From an uncultured Nitrospira sp. (GTDB taxonomy: Bacteria; Nitrospirota; Nitrospiria; Nitrospirales; Nitrospiraceae): a DNA stretch of 63,128 bases. The stretch lies in assembly GCA_902500825.1 (NCBI GenBank), contig CABVRX010000021.1:1-63128 (forward strand). The letters run 5' to 3'. The notes beneath the pieces are model-generated. The model was not told the origin of the DNA. It was given only the letters and a program-made list of their open reading frames with translations, and made no database searches. Below, in pieces: positions 51,975-59,914 of the stretch (its first letter is position 1; every line of letters starts with the position of its first letter). Position numbers and translations under genes: made by a program.

Positions 51975-53587
51975 GGCTTCACCTCGCCGACCGGCATAGC
52001 CGCAACGGTTTTATCCGTACCCTTCTTTACCAAGACCGCAACGGTACGATTCGACTTGGTAAAGTACTGTCTCGCCACTCGCTGTATATCTTCAGCCGTG
52101 ACCGCGGCAACCTTGTCGCGTGATGTCAGGATATAGCGCCAATCACCGGCCACCGCCTGATACAAGGACAGTTGGGAAGCCAATCCGCTGTTCGATCGCA
52201 GACCCCGCACCAAATCGGCGTCCAAATTGTTCAGCACCTTCTCCAACTCCTTGGAAGAGACCGGTTCACGCTTCAGCCGCTCGATCTCCTCATAGATGGC
52301 GGCTTCTACTTCCGCCGTCGTATGGGGGGCCAACGGCGTAGCTGTGAAAATGAAGAGGTTCGGCGCACGCACGCCCGGATGATTCGCATCCGATCCAACT
52401 GAGGCCGCCAGACGTTTCTCCCGTACCAACGTCTGATGCAAGCGAGATGTGAGTCCATCGCTCAACACCGCATCGATCACGTCAAACACATCGTCGTCCG
52501 GATGCCCCAACCCCGGCTTGTGATACCCGATGACGATAGCCGGTTCCGCATCAAACTCCACTTCGATTCGTCGCTCACCCCGCTGGTCCGGCTCGACCGT
52601 CACCAAGGGCGGCGGCGGCGGCGCGGCAGGAATCTTTCCGAACGTCTGTTCGATTAAGGCAATCGTTTCTTTCGGATTGATATCACCCACGAGAGCAATC
52701 GTAGCTTGATCAGGCCCGTAGTGGGCTTTAAAGAAGGCCTCCGTCGCCGCAGGTGTCAAGGATAGGATATCGGATCCCCATCCGATGGTCGGAACCCCAT
52801 AGCCATGGGCCCGGAAAGCCGTGGATGTGAACGTCTCAAACAACAGACCATTCGGGCTATCGTCGTTGCGGAGGCGCCGTTCTTCCATCACGACGCCGCG
52901 TTCCTTATAGAACTCACGCAATACAGGGTTGGCCATTCGATCCGACTCAATCGCCGCCCACAAGGGTAATCGATTGGACGGCAAACTGATCATGTACCGT
53001 GTCACGTCTTTGCCCGTCGATGCATTGAGCCCCACCCCACCGTGCCGCTGGTACAACAGAGCCATTTCATTCCCGACCACGTACTGAGCGGCCCGATTCT
53101 GTAGCTCTATGAGGCGCTTCTGAAGTGATTCAATCAAGGCTCGCTCTTCAGCCGCCGCGCCACCGCTCTTTGTGGCTGCGTCGCGCTGACGCTGGTCGAG
53201 CTCGGTCCCGACCAGCGAGAGTTCGTCCAAAATCGGTTTTTCTTTCTCATAGTTTGCCGTGCCGACCGACTGAGTACCTTTAAAGGCCATATGCTCATAG
53301 AGATGCGCGAGACCGGTTTGGCCGACCTGCTCATTGATGCCGCCCACTGCGAATGTGATATTGATCGAGACAACAGGCGTCTGATGTCGTTCGACCAGGA
53401 GAACGGTCAGCCCATTGGCCAGCCGATGCTCGATCACGCGTTCGGCAAGACTGGGCGCGGCAGCATAGAGAAGGTCAAGGTTGAGGTTAAGACTTAGGAT
53501 GACGCCCAAACAAGAAATCAGAATTTTATCTCGCCTGCGGACAAGACCCTCGCTCAACCTAAACCTCAGCCTTAATCTGGATTTCAT
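51971..53587 (-). CDS. M16 family zinc peptidase, catalytic subunit
   Basis: A 538-residue exported metallopeptidase. Signal segment about 20-42; zinc motif HLYEH at 95-99 with the supporting Glu further on, and the C-lobe DGLTSRLHQTLVREKRLAASVG. Between residues about 118 and 185 there is an inserted helical stretch with many Glu, Arg and Ala residues before the second ligand. ATG 53587 overlaps the HAD gene's stop in ATGA and is chosen over the frame start at 53629. It works with the M16 partner downstream; substrates are likely periplasmic peptides. Confidence 0.94.
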   Translation of the reverse strand: MKSRLRLRFRLSEGLVRRRDKILISCLGVILSLNLNLDLLYAAAPSLAERVIEHRLANGLTVLLVERHQTPVVSINITFAVGGINEQVGQTGLAHLYEHMAFKGTQSVGTANYEKEKPILDELSLVGTELDQRQRDAATKSGGAAAEERALIESLQKRLIELQNRAAQYVVGNEMALLYQRHGGVGLNASTGKDVTRYMISLPSNRLPLWAAIESDRMANPVLREFYKERGVVMEERRLRNDDSPNGLLFETFTSTAFRAHGYGVPTIGWGSDILSLTPAATEAFFKAHYGPDQATIALVGDINPKETIALIEQTFGKIPAAPPPPPLVTVEPDQRGERRIEVEFDAEPAIVIGYHKPGLGHPDDDVFDVIDAVLSDGLTSRLHQTLVREKRLAASVGSDANHPGVRAPNLFIFTATPLAPHTTAEVEAAIYEEIERLKREPVSSKELEKVLNNLDADLVRGLRSNSGLASQLSLYQAVAGDWRYILTSRDKVAAVTAEDIQRVARQYFTKSNRTVAVLVKKGTDKTVAAMPVGEVKP

Positions 53588-54231
53588 TCGAATATCTCCA
53601 TGAGTTGTTCCGGTTTTTCGATGAACCAATCCGGCTGACAGGCTTCCATCTTCGCTCGATTTCCCATGCCATACCCGACGGCACAGACACGGATACCGGC
53701 GTTATGCCCTCCGTTGATATCATTCGTGCTGTCACCGATCAGGATGGTCCGTTCTTTCGGCATACCCAATTGTTCCATGACATGCAACAGCATGCCGGGC
53801 TCCGGCTTGAGTCCGAACCCGTTGTCCCCGCCCACCATGTACCTGAAATGTTGCGGACCCAACCCGTTCAAGATCACGCGCGTGTAGTCGATCGACTTAT
53901 TGGTCGCGATCGCTTTGGGCTTATTCACAAAATGCTCCAGCATCGGCTCGATACCGGGATAGAAGCTCGTCCGGTCCAAGCAATGTTCCAGATAATGCGC
54001 ACGAAAGACCTTCAGCGCCTCTTCGAATCTGGCCTGATTGCCCTCCCCGACCGCAAGACGCAGCAGTCGCTTGACGCCGTCGCCGACAAACCCGAAAATT
54101 TCTTCTATGGGGCGTTCCGGCAATCCCAACGCGCCAAGGGTGAAATTGACGGATTGCGCGATGTCCCACTTCGATTCGATCAGCGTACCGTCCAGATCAA
54201 AAATCATCAAATCCACAGGGATTCTAGCCAT
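53584..54231 (-). CDS. HAD-family phosphatase, phosphoglycolate phosphatase-like
   Basis: A 215-residue HAD hydrolase: motif I FDLDGTL (nucleophile Asp11 or 12 with Asp+2), motif II ATNKS, motif III Lys in GLKPEPG, motif IV GDSTNDING. The four-helix cap between motifs I and II matches the Gph/PGPase-like subfamily, which clears 2-phosphoglycolate and similar phosphates. ATG 54231 shares one base with the upstream stop (TAATG), and its stop overlaps the peptidase start, so translation is coupled on both sides. Substrate is not fixed by sequence. Confidence 0.9.
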   Translation of the reverse strand: MARIPVDLMIFDLDGTLIESKWDIAQSVNFTLGALGLPERPIEEIFGFVGDGVKRLLRLAVGEGNQARFEEALKVFRAHYLEHCLDRTSFYPGIEPMLEHFVNKPKAIATNKSIDYTRVILNGLGPQHFRYMVGGDNGFGLKPEPGMLLHVMEQLGMPKERTILIGDSTNDINGGHNAGIRVCAVGYGMGNRAKMEACQPDWFIEKPEQLMEIFE

Positions 54232-54821
54232 TACTCGACCTTTCGCAGGGAATCAATAAGGGCGGCGAGCACGATGCGTTGTGCTCCATCCTGTTCGTGG
54301 ACCTCCGCCTCTCGTGCAAAACTTACCATCCGTTTCAGTCCGACGTGCGGAGGAATGACCGGCGAAACGATGCGCCAGTAGTTCCCCACGACCTTCACGT
54401 GAAAACGAACCTCTTCTGTCGTTTCCCCAGGCACAAAGGTAGCGGTCTCCAGATAGACCGCCCCCCGCACATGAAATGTGACCGGAATGATCACTTCCAG
54501 ATTGTTGAGGATCTCCCATTTTCGATAATCCTCCGGAACGGTTGTTTTCTGGATGACAACGACGCGGCCCCATGCGGGTTCTTCTTTCCATTCGATATAG
54601 GGAGTCAAGGTTTCGAATGATGGAGCGTCTAAGCGAGCGCCCTTCTGGTCCAACAGAACATACCGCTTCACGACTTCCACCGGAGACCGCCTCATTGAAC
54701 CGCTCGGATTCAGTTGCGCATTCGAAGGGGCGGCCAAGACGAAGACAGCAATCGCGACAAGATAACGGATGAGGCACCTGGGTAAAGGTTTCACGCGTCT
54801 AACCGGATGGATTTCAGACAC
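54231..54821 (-). CDS. Secreted hypothetical protein
   Basis: A 196-residue protein with a signal peptide (CLIRYLVAIAVFVLAAPSNA, cleavage near SNAQ). The mature part is mixed alpha/beta: SPVEVVKRYVLLDQKGARL resembles the opening helix of NTF2-like folds, followed by strands with VVVIQKTTVPEDYRKWEI and a closing VVGNYWRIVSPVIPP. I do not recognise a named family; NTF2-like is only a suggestion. It opens the operon running leftward through HAD, M16 pair, HTH-MBL and membrane proteases. Its start faces the RNase gene 139 bases away. Confidence 0.75.
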   Translation of the reverse strand: MSEIHPVRRVKPLPRCLIRYLVAIAVFVLAAPSNAQLNPSGSMRRSPVEVVKRYVLLDQKGARLDAPSFETLTPYIEWKEEPAWGRVVVIQKTTVPEDYRKWEILNNLEVIIPVTFHVRGAVYLETATFVPGETTEEVRFHVKVVGNYWRIVSPVIPPHVGLKRMVSFAREAEVHEQDGAQRIVLAALIDSLRKVE

Positions 54822-54959
54822 AGCGCACGCATAAGTATCCTCATTCTAGCAAACGGGATCAGAGACATCCAGGGAACGAGGCTGTGTGGTTTGACCTTCT
54901 TGAAACGAGAATGCTACGGTCCCCCTGCGGATCAACGTCTTGCCAAGGAAGAAGAGCCT

Positions 54960-55388
54960 GTGTTCTCCCTTCGATGGAGATGGATTCGGTTCATCGGTCT
55001 TCTCATCCTGTTATGCACGTTCGGTCTGTCGACCTCGGTCTCGATCTCCGCTACCGACCTCGGCGATGGACATTTGAATGCCGACACGATTGGCAGCTCG
55101 CCGGATCGAATCGAGCCGCCGGATTTGCTCACAACAGCTCCCCAGAAAGCCTATGACCTGCTCAATCAACTCAAAGAGCGAGGTGGGATCCCGCTGCCTG
55201 GCTACATCGGGGGACGCGACTTCCAAAATCGAGAGCGACGTCTTCCACGAGGCTACTATCGGGAGTATGATGTCAATCCCAAGAGACGAGGCCGCGGGCG
55301 CGATGCCGAACGAATCGTCATTGAGCGGCGAACCGGGAAAGCCTACTATACCGGAGACCATTACCGAACATTTGTTCCGCTTAACTAA
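54960..55388 (+). CDS. Secreted barnase-family (N1/T1) ribonuclease
   Basis: About 142 residues. A signal peptide (WIRFIGLLILLCTFGLSTS) is followed by a barnase-like domain. AYDLLNQLKERGGIPLPGYI matches the N-terminal helices, GGRDFQNRERRLP the substrate loop, YYREYDVNP holds the general base Glu, ERIVIERRTG the catalytic Arg, and YTGDHYRTF the general-acid His. All three catalytic residues are present, so activity is expected. GTG 54960 is chosen because AGGAAG lies upstream and the signal peptide starts there; the longer frame to 54807 reads through non-family sequence. The barstar gene follows 27 bases later. Confidence 0.88.
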   Translation: MFSLRWRWIRFIGLLILLCTFGLSTSVSISATDLGDGHLNADTIGSSPDRIEPPDLLTTAPQKAYDLLNQLKERGGIPLPGYIGGRDFQNRERRLPRGYYREYDVNPKRRGRGRDAERIVIERRTGKAYYTGDHYRTFVPLN

Positions 55389-55415
55389 CGAGCGTCCAAA
55401 CCGACGAACATCTCT

Positions 55416-55964
55416 ATGACGGGAAACTCTGCCTTACAGACTCATCTTGGCAATGCCACGCCTCCCTGGTCGGCTCTTCTTGTCGTCCCTCGGGGAACCT
55501 CAACTTCGGCGTTGGTAAAAACGCCGCCGGGATATGCCGTCCGGACCATCCAGGGGAAGAAATGCCGAACTCCAGCGAGCCTCTTCGGGGAGTTCGCACG
55601 GGCACTCGCCTTCCCGGATTACTTCGGACACAACTGGGACGCGCTTGAAGAATGTCTGGCCGATTTGGAGTGGCTTCCGGCCAAAGGATATGTCTTACTC
55701 ATTACCGACACACAAGCCGTGCTTCCGGAGGACGAAGAAGAGTACGACACACTGCTGGAAGTCCTCGACGACGCCGGCGAAGCCTGGAGCAAGGGACAGA
55801 CCGCCGACGGTCGGTGCGCCCCATTCCACGTCGTGTTTATCATTGCCGAGCAGGACAAGTCGAAGCGGAAGCATTGGGAACTGGAGGAGTTTTCTTCTAC
55901 CGAGGCGAAGACACCCAAGACGAAATCCAGCCCGAAACGTTCAGCCAAGCGGTCTAGAAAATAA
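55416..55964 (+). CDS. Barstar-family RNase inhibitor
   Basis: A 182-residue protein with a barstar domain at about 45-150. The inhibitor helix region is FPDYFGHNWDALEECLADLEWLP in the standard layout: Tyr, Asn-Trp-Asp-Ala and the acidic helix that plugs the barnase active site. The N-terminal ~40 residues and a basic Lys/Ser/Arg-rich tail (about 155-182) are extra compared with the 90-residue Bacillus barstar. No signal peptide: it protects the cytoplasm against the RNase encoded just upstream. It converges on the small zinc-protein gene with a 12-base gap. Confidence 0.9.
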   Translation: MTGNSALQTHLGNATPPWSALLVVPRGTSTSALVKTPPGYAVRTIQGKKCRTPASLFGEFARALAFPDYFGHNWDALEECLADLEWLPAKGYVLLITDTQAVLPEDEEEYDTLLEVLDDAGEAWSKGQTADGRCAPFHVVFIIAEQDKSKRKHWELEEFSSTEAKTPKTKSSPKRSAKRSRK

Positions 55965-55976
55965 AACCCTGCACGA

Positions 55977-56252
55977 CTAGTCACGACCCTTTGGGGTAGA
56001 ACCCCTCAAGTTAACATAGAGCCGCACGACTGATCGCACCACCCAGCGAATATACGAGGATTGAGCTTTCAGGCTTTCGCCGGACGTTCGACATGAATTG
56101 ACACTCCATTGATAGGCAGTCCATCGAGTTCGCACCGCCTGCTCATGCTCGATGCAGATGCTATGCGTCTCTCGGCGGTCTTCGAGAGGAGCCTTTTCTC
56201 CAACGAGTCCGACCCGACCTTCTCCGCGGCACCATGAACAGATGACTTGCAT
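55977..56252 (-). CDS. Small Cys/His zinc-binding protein
   Basis: A 91-residue protein whose first half carries CSWCRGEG (Cys5, Cys8) and THSICIEH (His30, Cys33, His36), with spacing suited to one zinc ion. The sequence GLVGEKAPLEDRRETHSIC resembles the short 'PAS-associated' or response-regulator-linked zinc modules that I have seen in Nitrospirota, with no assigned function. The C-terminal half is basic. Start ATG 56252 has GAGAGACGGAA before it; the frame open to 56375 adds unrelated residues. It lies between barstar (convergent) and hemL (divergent). Confidence 0.65.
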   Translation of the reverse strand: MQVICSWCRGEGRVGLVGEKAPLEDRRETHSICIEHEQAVRTRWTAYQWSVNSCRTSGESLKAQSSYIRWVVRSVVRLYVNLRGSTPKGRD

Positions 56253-56504
56253 TTCCGTCTCTCTTTCCGACAATCGACTTATCAGTTGAGCAAGAATCGC
56301 GCCGTCAACCAAAAACGACGACCGGGACGGAAAGAAAGAGAACTTCAATTCCCAGTCGGACTTAGAATCCGTCACCGTCTCTGAATCGATAGAACCGTAT
56401 CTCTTAGGACATTTTTTGACCTCTCACGACGCTCTTACGAACAGATCGCACACAATGGATTTCTTGACCGACTCTCGCTCTGCGTGATAGGGTGCGCCCC
56501 CGTT

Positions 56505-57788
56505 ATGAAAACATCCCGCTCTGCCAAGCTCTTTATTGAAGCTCAGCAACTCATTCCCGGTGGCGTCAACAGCCCTGTCCGGGCCTTCCGCTCGGTCGGA
56601 GGGCAACCGCGCTTTATCGCACGCGCGAAAGGCTCGCGGCTCTATGATGTGGACCGCAACGTCTATATCGACTATGTGCTGTCGTGGGGGCCGATGATTT
56701 TAGGCCACGCCCCTTCCGCGGTGATCACCGCGATCAAGAGCGCAGCTGGGCGAGGCACGAGTTACGGAGCGCCGACGGAGTCAGAGGTATTACTGGCCTG
56801 GGAAATACGGAGCGCCTTCCCTTCCATGGAAAAGATCCGGCTTGTCAGCTCCGGCACCGAAGCCGTCATGAGCGCGATCCGCGTGGCGCGCGGATTCACG
56901 AAGCGAGCCGGCGTCTTGAAGTTCGAAGGCTGTTATCATGGCCACGGCGACTATCTATTGGCAAAGGCCGGGTCAGGTCTGGCTACCTTGGGGATTCCGG
57001 ACTCACCGGGCGTACCGGATGACTTTGTCAAACATACTCTCACCGCTCCCTATAACGATATCCGTACGGTTCAGCAACTGATCAAGGCCAACCGCGATCG
57101 GCTTGCTTGCATCATCGTCGAGCCGATCGCAGGAAATATGGGAGTCGTCCCTCCCGCTCCCGACTTCCTGACGGCACTGCAGCAACTAGCCAACGATCAC
57201 AACATCCTCTTGATTTTTGACGAAGTCATTGCGGGGTTCCGTGTCGGTTATGGAGGGGCACAGGCACTCTACGGCATCACACCGGACCTCACGGTTCTGG
57301 GGAAGATCATCGGTGGCGGATTGCCGGTCGGCGCCTACGGCGGACGGAAAGAGATCATGGATCTCATCGCGCCGGTTGGACCCGTCTATCAAGCCGGTAC
57401 GCTCTCCGGTAATCCGCTGGCGGTATCAGCGGGATTGGCAACCCTCAAGCAATTGCGGGTGAAGGGCGTGTACAAGAAACTCGAAGAGCGATCAGCCGCT
57501 CTAGCCAAGGGAATCGGCGAGGCTGCCAAGAAGGCCGGGGTTCCCGTGACACAAACGCGAGTCGGGTCGATGCTGACGACCTTCTTTACTCCAGGTCCTG
57601 TTGTGGATTGGAATACGGCGAAACAATCCGATACAAAGCGGTACGGCCAGTTTTTTCACCACATGCTGGAGCAAGGCGTCTATCTCGCGCCTTCTCAGTT
57701 CGAGGCTGCCTTCCTTTCGACTGCCCACAGCACACAGGACATCGAGAAGACCATCCGCGCCGCGCACACTGCCTTCAAAAAACTCTAA
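56505..57788 (+). CDS. hemL: Glutamate-1-semialdehyde 2,1-aminomutase
   Basis: A 427-residue PLP enzyme converting glutamate-1-semialdehyde to 5-aminolevulinate in the C5 route to heme. The Schiff-base Lys is 267 in [11 protein letters not shown]. Other landmarks: [10 protein letters not shown] at the N-terminus, [20 protein letters not shown] and [14 protein letters not shown] 56505 is taken as the start (family N-terminus [12 protein letters not shown]); the GTG at 56484 is less likely. It ends 28 bases before the tandem GTATC palindromes at 57816-57852. The length is standard. Confidence 0.96.
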   Translation: MKTSRSAKLFIEAQQLIPGGVNSPVRAFRSVGGQPRFIARAKGSRLYDVDRNVYIDYVLSWGPMILGHAPSAVITAIKSAAGRGTSYGAPTESEVLLAWEIRSAFPSMEKIRLVSSGTEAVMSAIRVARGFTKRAGVLKFEGCYHGHGDYLLAKAGSGLATLGIPDSPGVPDDFVKHTLTAPYNDIRTVQQLIKANRDRLACIIVEPIAGNMGVVPPAPDFLTALQQLANDHNILLIFDEVIAGFRVGYGGAQALYGITPDLTVLGKIIGGGLPVGAYGGRKEIMDLIAPVGPVYQAGTLSGNPLAVSAGLATLKQLRVKGVYKKLEERSAALAKGIGEAAKKAGVPVTQTRVGSMLTTFFTPGPVVDWNTAKQSDTKRYGQFFHHMLEQGVYLAPSQFEAAFLSTAHSTQDIEKTIRAAHTAFKKL

Positions 57789-57815
57789 CGACATCCTTTG
57801 GAACCCGGACGTTCT

Positions 57816-57852
57816 GTATCTTGCAAGATACGAATGGTATCAGTTTAGATAC
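57816..57852. promoter_or_regulatory. Tandem palindromes GTATC-N6-GATAC
   Basis: Two boxes: GTATCTTGCAAGATAC (57816-57831, a perfect 16-bp palindrome) and GTATCAGTTTAGATAC (57837-57852). They start exactly 21 bases apart, two helical turns, as do paired operator sites. They lie in a convergent gap behind hemL, where no promoter is expected, so RNA processing, replication-related or repeat-derived roles are also possible. Confidence 0.5.
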
Positions 57853-57900
57853 AGGGACCATGGATGTTTTTTGCTCCCGCTTCGCGGATATGTTGCATTC

Positions 57901-58024
57901 GCAGGCGGATCAAAACGGTTGTCCAGCGAGGCCGCAACGAACGAGAGGCTGAGGCGTACTTCCCAGTACGTTGAGGCCTTGAGAGACGTGAGAACAAAGC
58001 TGGCGATCGTTTTCATCTGCCTGC
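57901..58024. repeat. Palindromic intergenic repeat, family A copy 3
   Basis: Left arm GCAGGCGGATCAAAACGG (57901-57918) pairs with the right arm (reverse complement GCAGGCAGATGAAAACGA, ending 58024), and the stem continues with TTGTCCAGC against TCGCCAGC. The centre is the core GAGGCGTACTTCCCAGTACG followed by TTGAGGCC. It is shorter than copies 1 and 2. The right end shares its last base with the stop triplet of the leftward 76-residue gene. Confidence 0.82.
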
Positions 58025-58254
58025 TATTCGTCGTCCTCGTCTTCTGCCTCCATCGCCTCCTGCCGCTTCTGTTCTTCCATCGCGTTGTGAAGCAGCATGC
58101 GGATAAACATGGAATAGAGCGACCCTTTTTCCAACGTTCCGCCTGGCGGAATGGCGATTTTCCCCTCTTTAATCATGCGATCCATCCAGGCCTTTTGATC
58201 GGGGGCGATCAAGACTGGGATTTCAATCAGCCCCACACGTCCCATCATATCCAT
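58024..58254 (-). CDS. Small acidic-tailed hypothetical protein
   Basis: A 76-residue cytoplasmic protein: MDMMGRVGLIEIPVLIAPDQ, then an amphipathic region and a strongly acidic tail (EAEDEDDE). GGAGG stands nine bases before ATG 58254, fixing the start; the open frame to 58602 is antisense to the thermonuclease. No domain is recognised. The acidic tail and short helix suggest a binding partner of a basic protein or nucleic-acid mimic, a guess only. Its stop is contacted by palindromic repeat copy 3. Confidence 0.65.
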   Translation of the reverse strand: MDMMGRVGLIEIPVLIAPDQKAWMDRMIKEGKIAIPPGGTLEKGSLYSMFIRMLLHNAMEEQKRQEAMEAEDEDDE

Positions 58255-58396
58255 AACCGTTAACCTCCATTTACGTAATCGATGTCCGAGACCTCTGAGA
58301 AACGACAACGACGCTTCACTCAAAACAAACCGGGAGCCATTCCAGCATGCCGTTTTGCACATTGTCAATCGATCGAATCTGGCACGACACCTGCGT

Positions 58397-59005
58397 ATGC
58401 GACATGCCATGAGCTTGCGCCTAAGATCCATTACAGCTACAGCTTGGTTACTCATCGGCTGGATGCTTGTCGCGTCACCACCCGATGCCTCGGCAGAGTC
58501 TCTGCAGAAATCCGATCTCGGCTCCACCCTCAACCAGCAATGTGATCTCTGCTGGTATCCGTCGCCGAATGACCAAGACTCGGATCGCCTCCCGACATAC
58601 AAGCAACCTCGGCACCGACGTCCGCCGGACAGTCGACCACAGCGCTATCCCAAAGGACGTTACAAACTGGGGCCCACGCACAAGCAGTCGCGACTCTCCA
58701 CGCTTCGAACCCGTTCGAGGCACGAGATGAAGGTGCTGAGCACGTTCCAAGTGCGCGTGGTCGATGGCGATACAATTCGTCTTGGAGGTGAACGGATCAG
58801 ACTCCGTGGGATCGACACACCCGAGTTGAGTGAGCCACAAGGTCCGTCAGCCAAGCAACGGCTGGAAGAGCTCTTGCGCAGCGGCTCGATCCGCATCGTG
58901 CCCCACGGCCGGGATGTCTACAATCGACTCCTGGCCGATGTGTTTGTGAACGAACAGGACGTAGCGGAGATTCTTCGAAGTGAAGGATTTTCGAAAGCAG
59001 GATAG
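58397..59005 (+). CDS. Secreted thermonuclease-family (SNase) protein
   Basis: About 202 residues: a signal peptide (TAWLLIGWMLVASPPDASA), a ~80-residue Arg/Pro-rich spacer with a Cys pair (CDLCWYP), then an SNase/TNase OB-fold domain. VVDGDTIRLGGERIRLRGID holds the calcium-site Asp and catalytic Arg, TPELSEPQG the catalytic Glu, and RDVYNRLLADVFV the second Arg. The calcium-dependent nuclease fold looks complete but lacks the usual C-terminal helix extension. Starts at 58397 or 58409 (ATG) are both possible; none has a clear ribosome binding site. A secreted nuclease close to a secreted RNase is notable. Confidence 0.82.
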   Translation: MRHAMSLRLRSITATAWLLIGWMLVASPPDASAESLQKSDLGSTLNQQCDLCWYPSPNDQDSDRLPTYKQPRHRRPPDSRPQRYPKGRYKLGPTHKQSRLSTLRTRSRHEMKVLSTFQVRVVDGDTIRLGGERIRLRGIDTPELSEPQGPSAKQRLEELLRSGSIRIVPHGRDVYNRLLADVFVNEQDVAEILRSEGFSKAG

Positions 59006-59070
59006 CGTCCGGTATCAGCGCTTCGGATCATTCTGCTCGTCTGCGGCAAGGCCGGACCCAGGAGCATTCA

Positions 59071-59379
59071 ATGAAATCTGTCACCCGAGGCAAAAACAGC
59101 CCTGCGGTAAAAGTCACAAACATCTCCAAACATGGACTCTGGCTGATTACAAGATCCGATGAGCTCTTTGTTTCGTTCAACGAATTCCCCTGTTTCCAAA
59201 ATGCTTCCGTCTCTAAGATCATGAATATCGAATGGTCTAACGCCGACTACCTGTATTGGCCGGATCTTGATGTAGATCTCGCTGTCGAATCCATCAGACG
59301 CTTCCCGCTCGTGTCGAAAGAGTTGAGCCTGGCAAAGCGTCCCCGCCAACGGGCCAAGGCAAAGATCGTAAGCGAATGA
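59071..59379 (+). CDS. DUF2442 domain protein
   Basis: A 102-residue protein with the DUF2442 fold signature: NISKHGLWLITRSDELFVSF, then NEFPCFQNASVSKIMNIE, and the closing YWPDLDVDLAVESI. DUF2442 proteins often pair with DUF4160 in toxin-antitoxin-like two-gene units; here no DUF4160 gene stands on either side, so this is an orphan. AGGAG precedes ATG 59071 by seven bases. It lies 65 bases after the thermonuclease gene, in the same direction, and may be co-transcribed. Confidence 0.85.
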   Translation: MKSVTRGKNSPAVKVTNISKHGLWLITRSDELFVSFNEFPCFQNASVSKIMNIEWSNADYLYWPDLDVDLAVESIRRFPLVSKELSLAKRPRQRAKAKIVSE

Positions 59380-59914
59380 CTCCTTTTACCGGCCCGCATG
59401 TCTTCTCCCATCTACTTGCTTCTGCCCTTGAGCGCTTTCCTGTGGGTCTGTATTAAGGCTCAGTCCTCCAACATCCTCTGCATCCAATCCGATCCACCCG
59501 GAATCCATTCAGATACAGATGCACGCTGTCCAACTTCGAAGCACATCATTCAGGTTGTTGAAATACCAGGTTTTCTGCTTTGAATGCGTGCGGCACAAGA
59601 GATGCGTTCGTGACGACCAGAATGTCGCGGAGACGTTGATGCAGGAGAGATATGAAAAGTGGTCGCCATAGGGAGTCTCATCGCATAGCACTGGGGCACG
59701 ACTGGTAAAGCTACCACACCGTACAAGCAACATAGCTCCAAGCGGGATAAGTCCATTGTTCCTTAGCCGTAAGACGAATAGATGAATCCGGTCGAGGTAC
59801 TACTGTTTGCACCGAAAAAGTCTTTGCAACGAAGGGTCGAGCCGATCTATGAGCCCTGCAATACCAGCGCAACCCCATAGTGTCGGAAACTCAATTTCCT
59901 GAAAGGAGATTGCC
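59380..59914. other. Intergenic stretch before the copper-oxidase genes
   Basis: 535 bases without a supported gene. Frames such as 59398-59583 (+) and 59509-59733 (-) are short, without ribosome binding sites or recognisable domains. The last bases hold GAAAGGAGATT, the ribosome binding site of the multicopper oxidase. The promoter was not recognisable. Confidence 0.5.

Noticed and set aside
59398-59583. 61-codon frame with a hydrophobic start
   Set aside because: No ribosome binding site and no family; left as intergenic.
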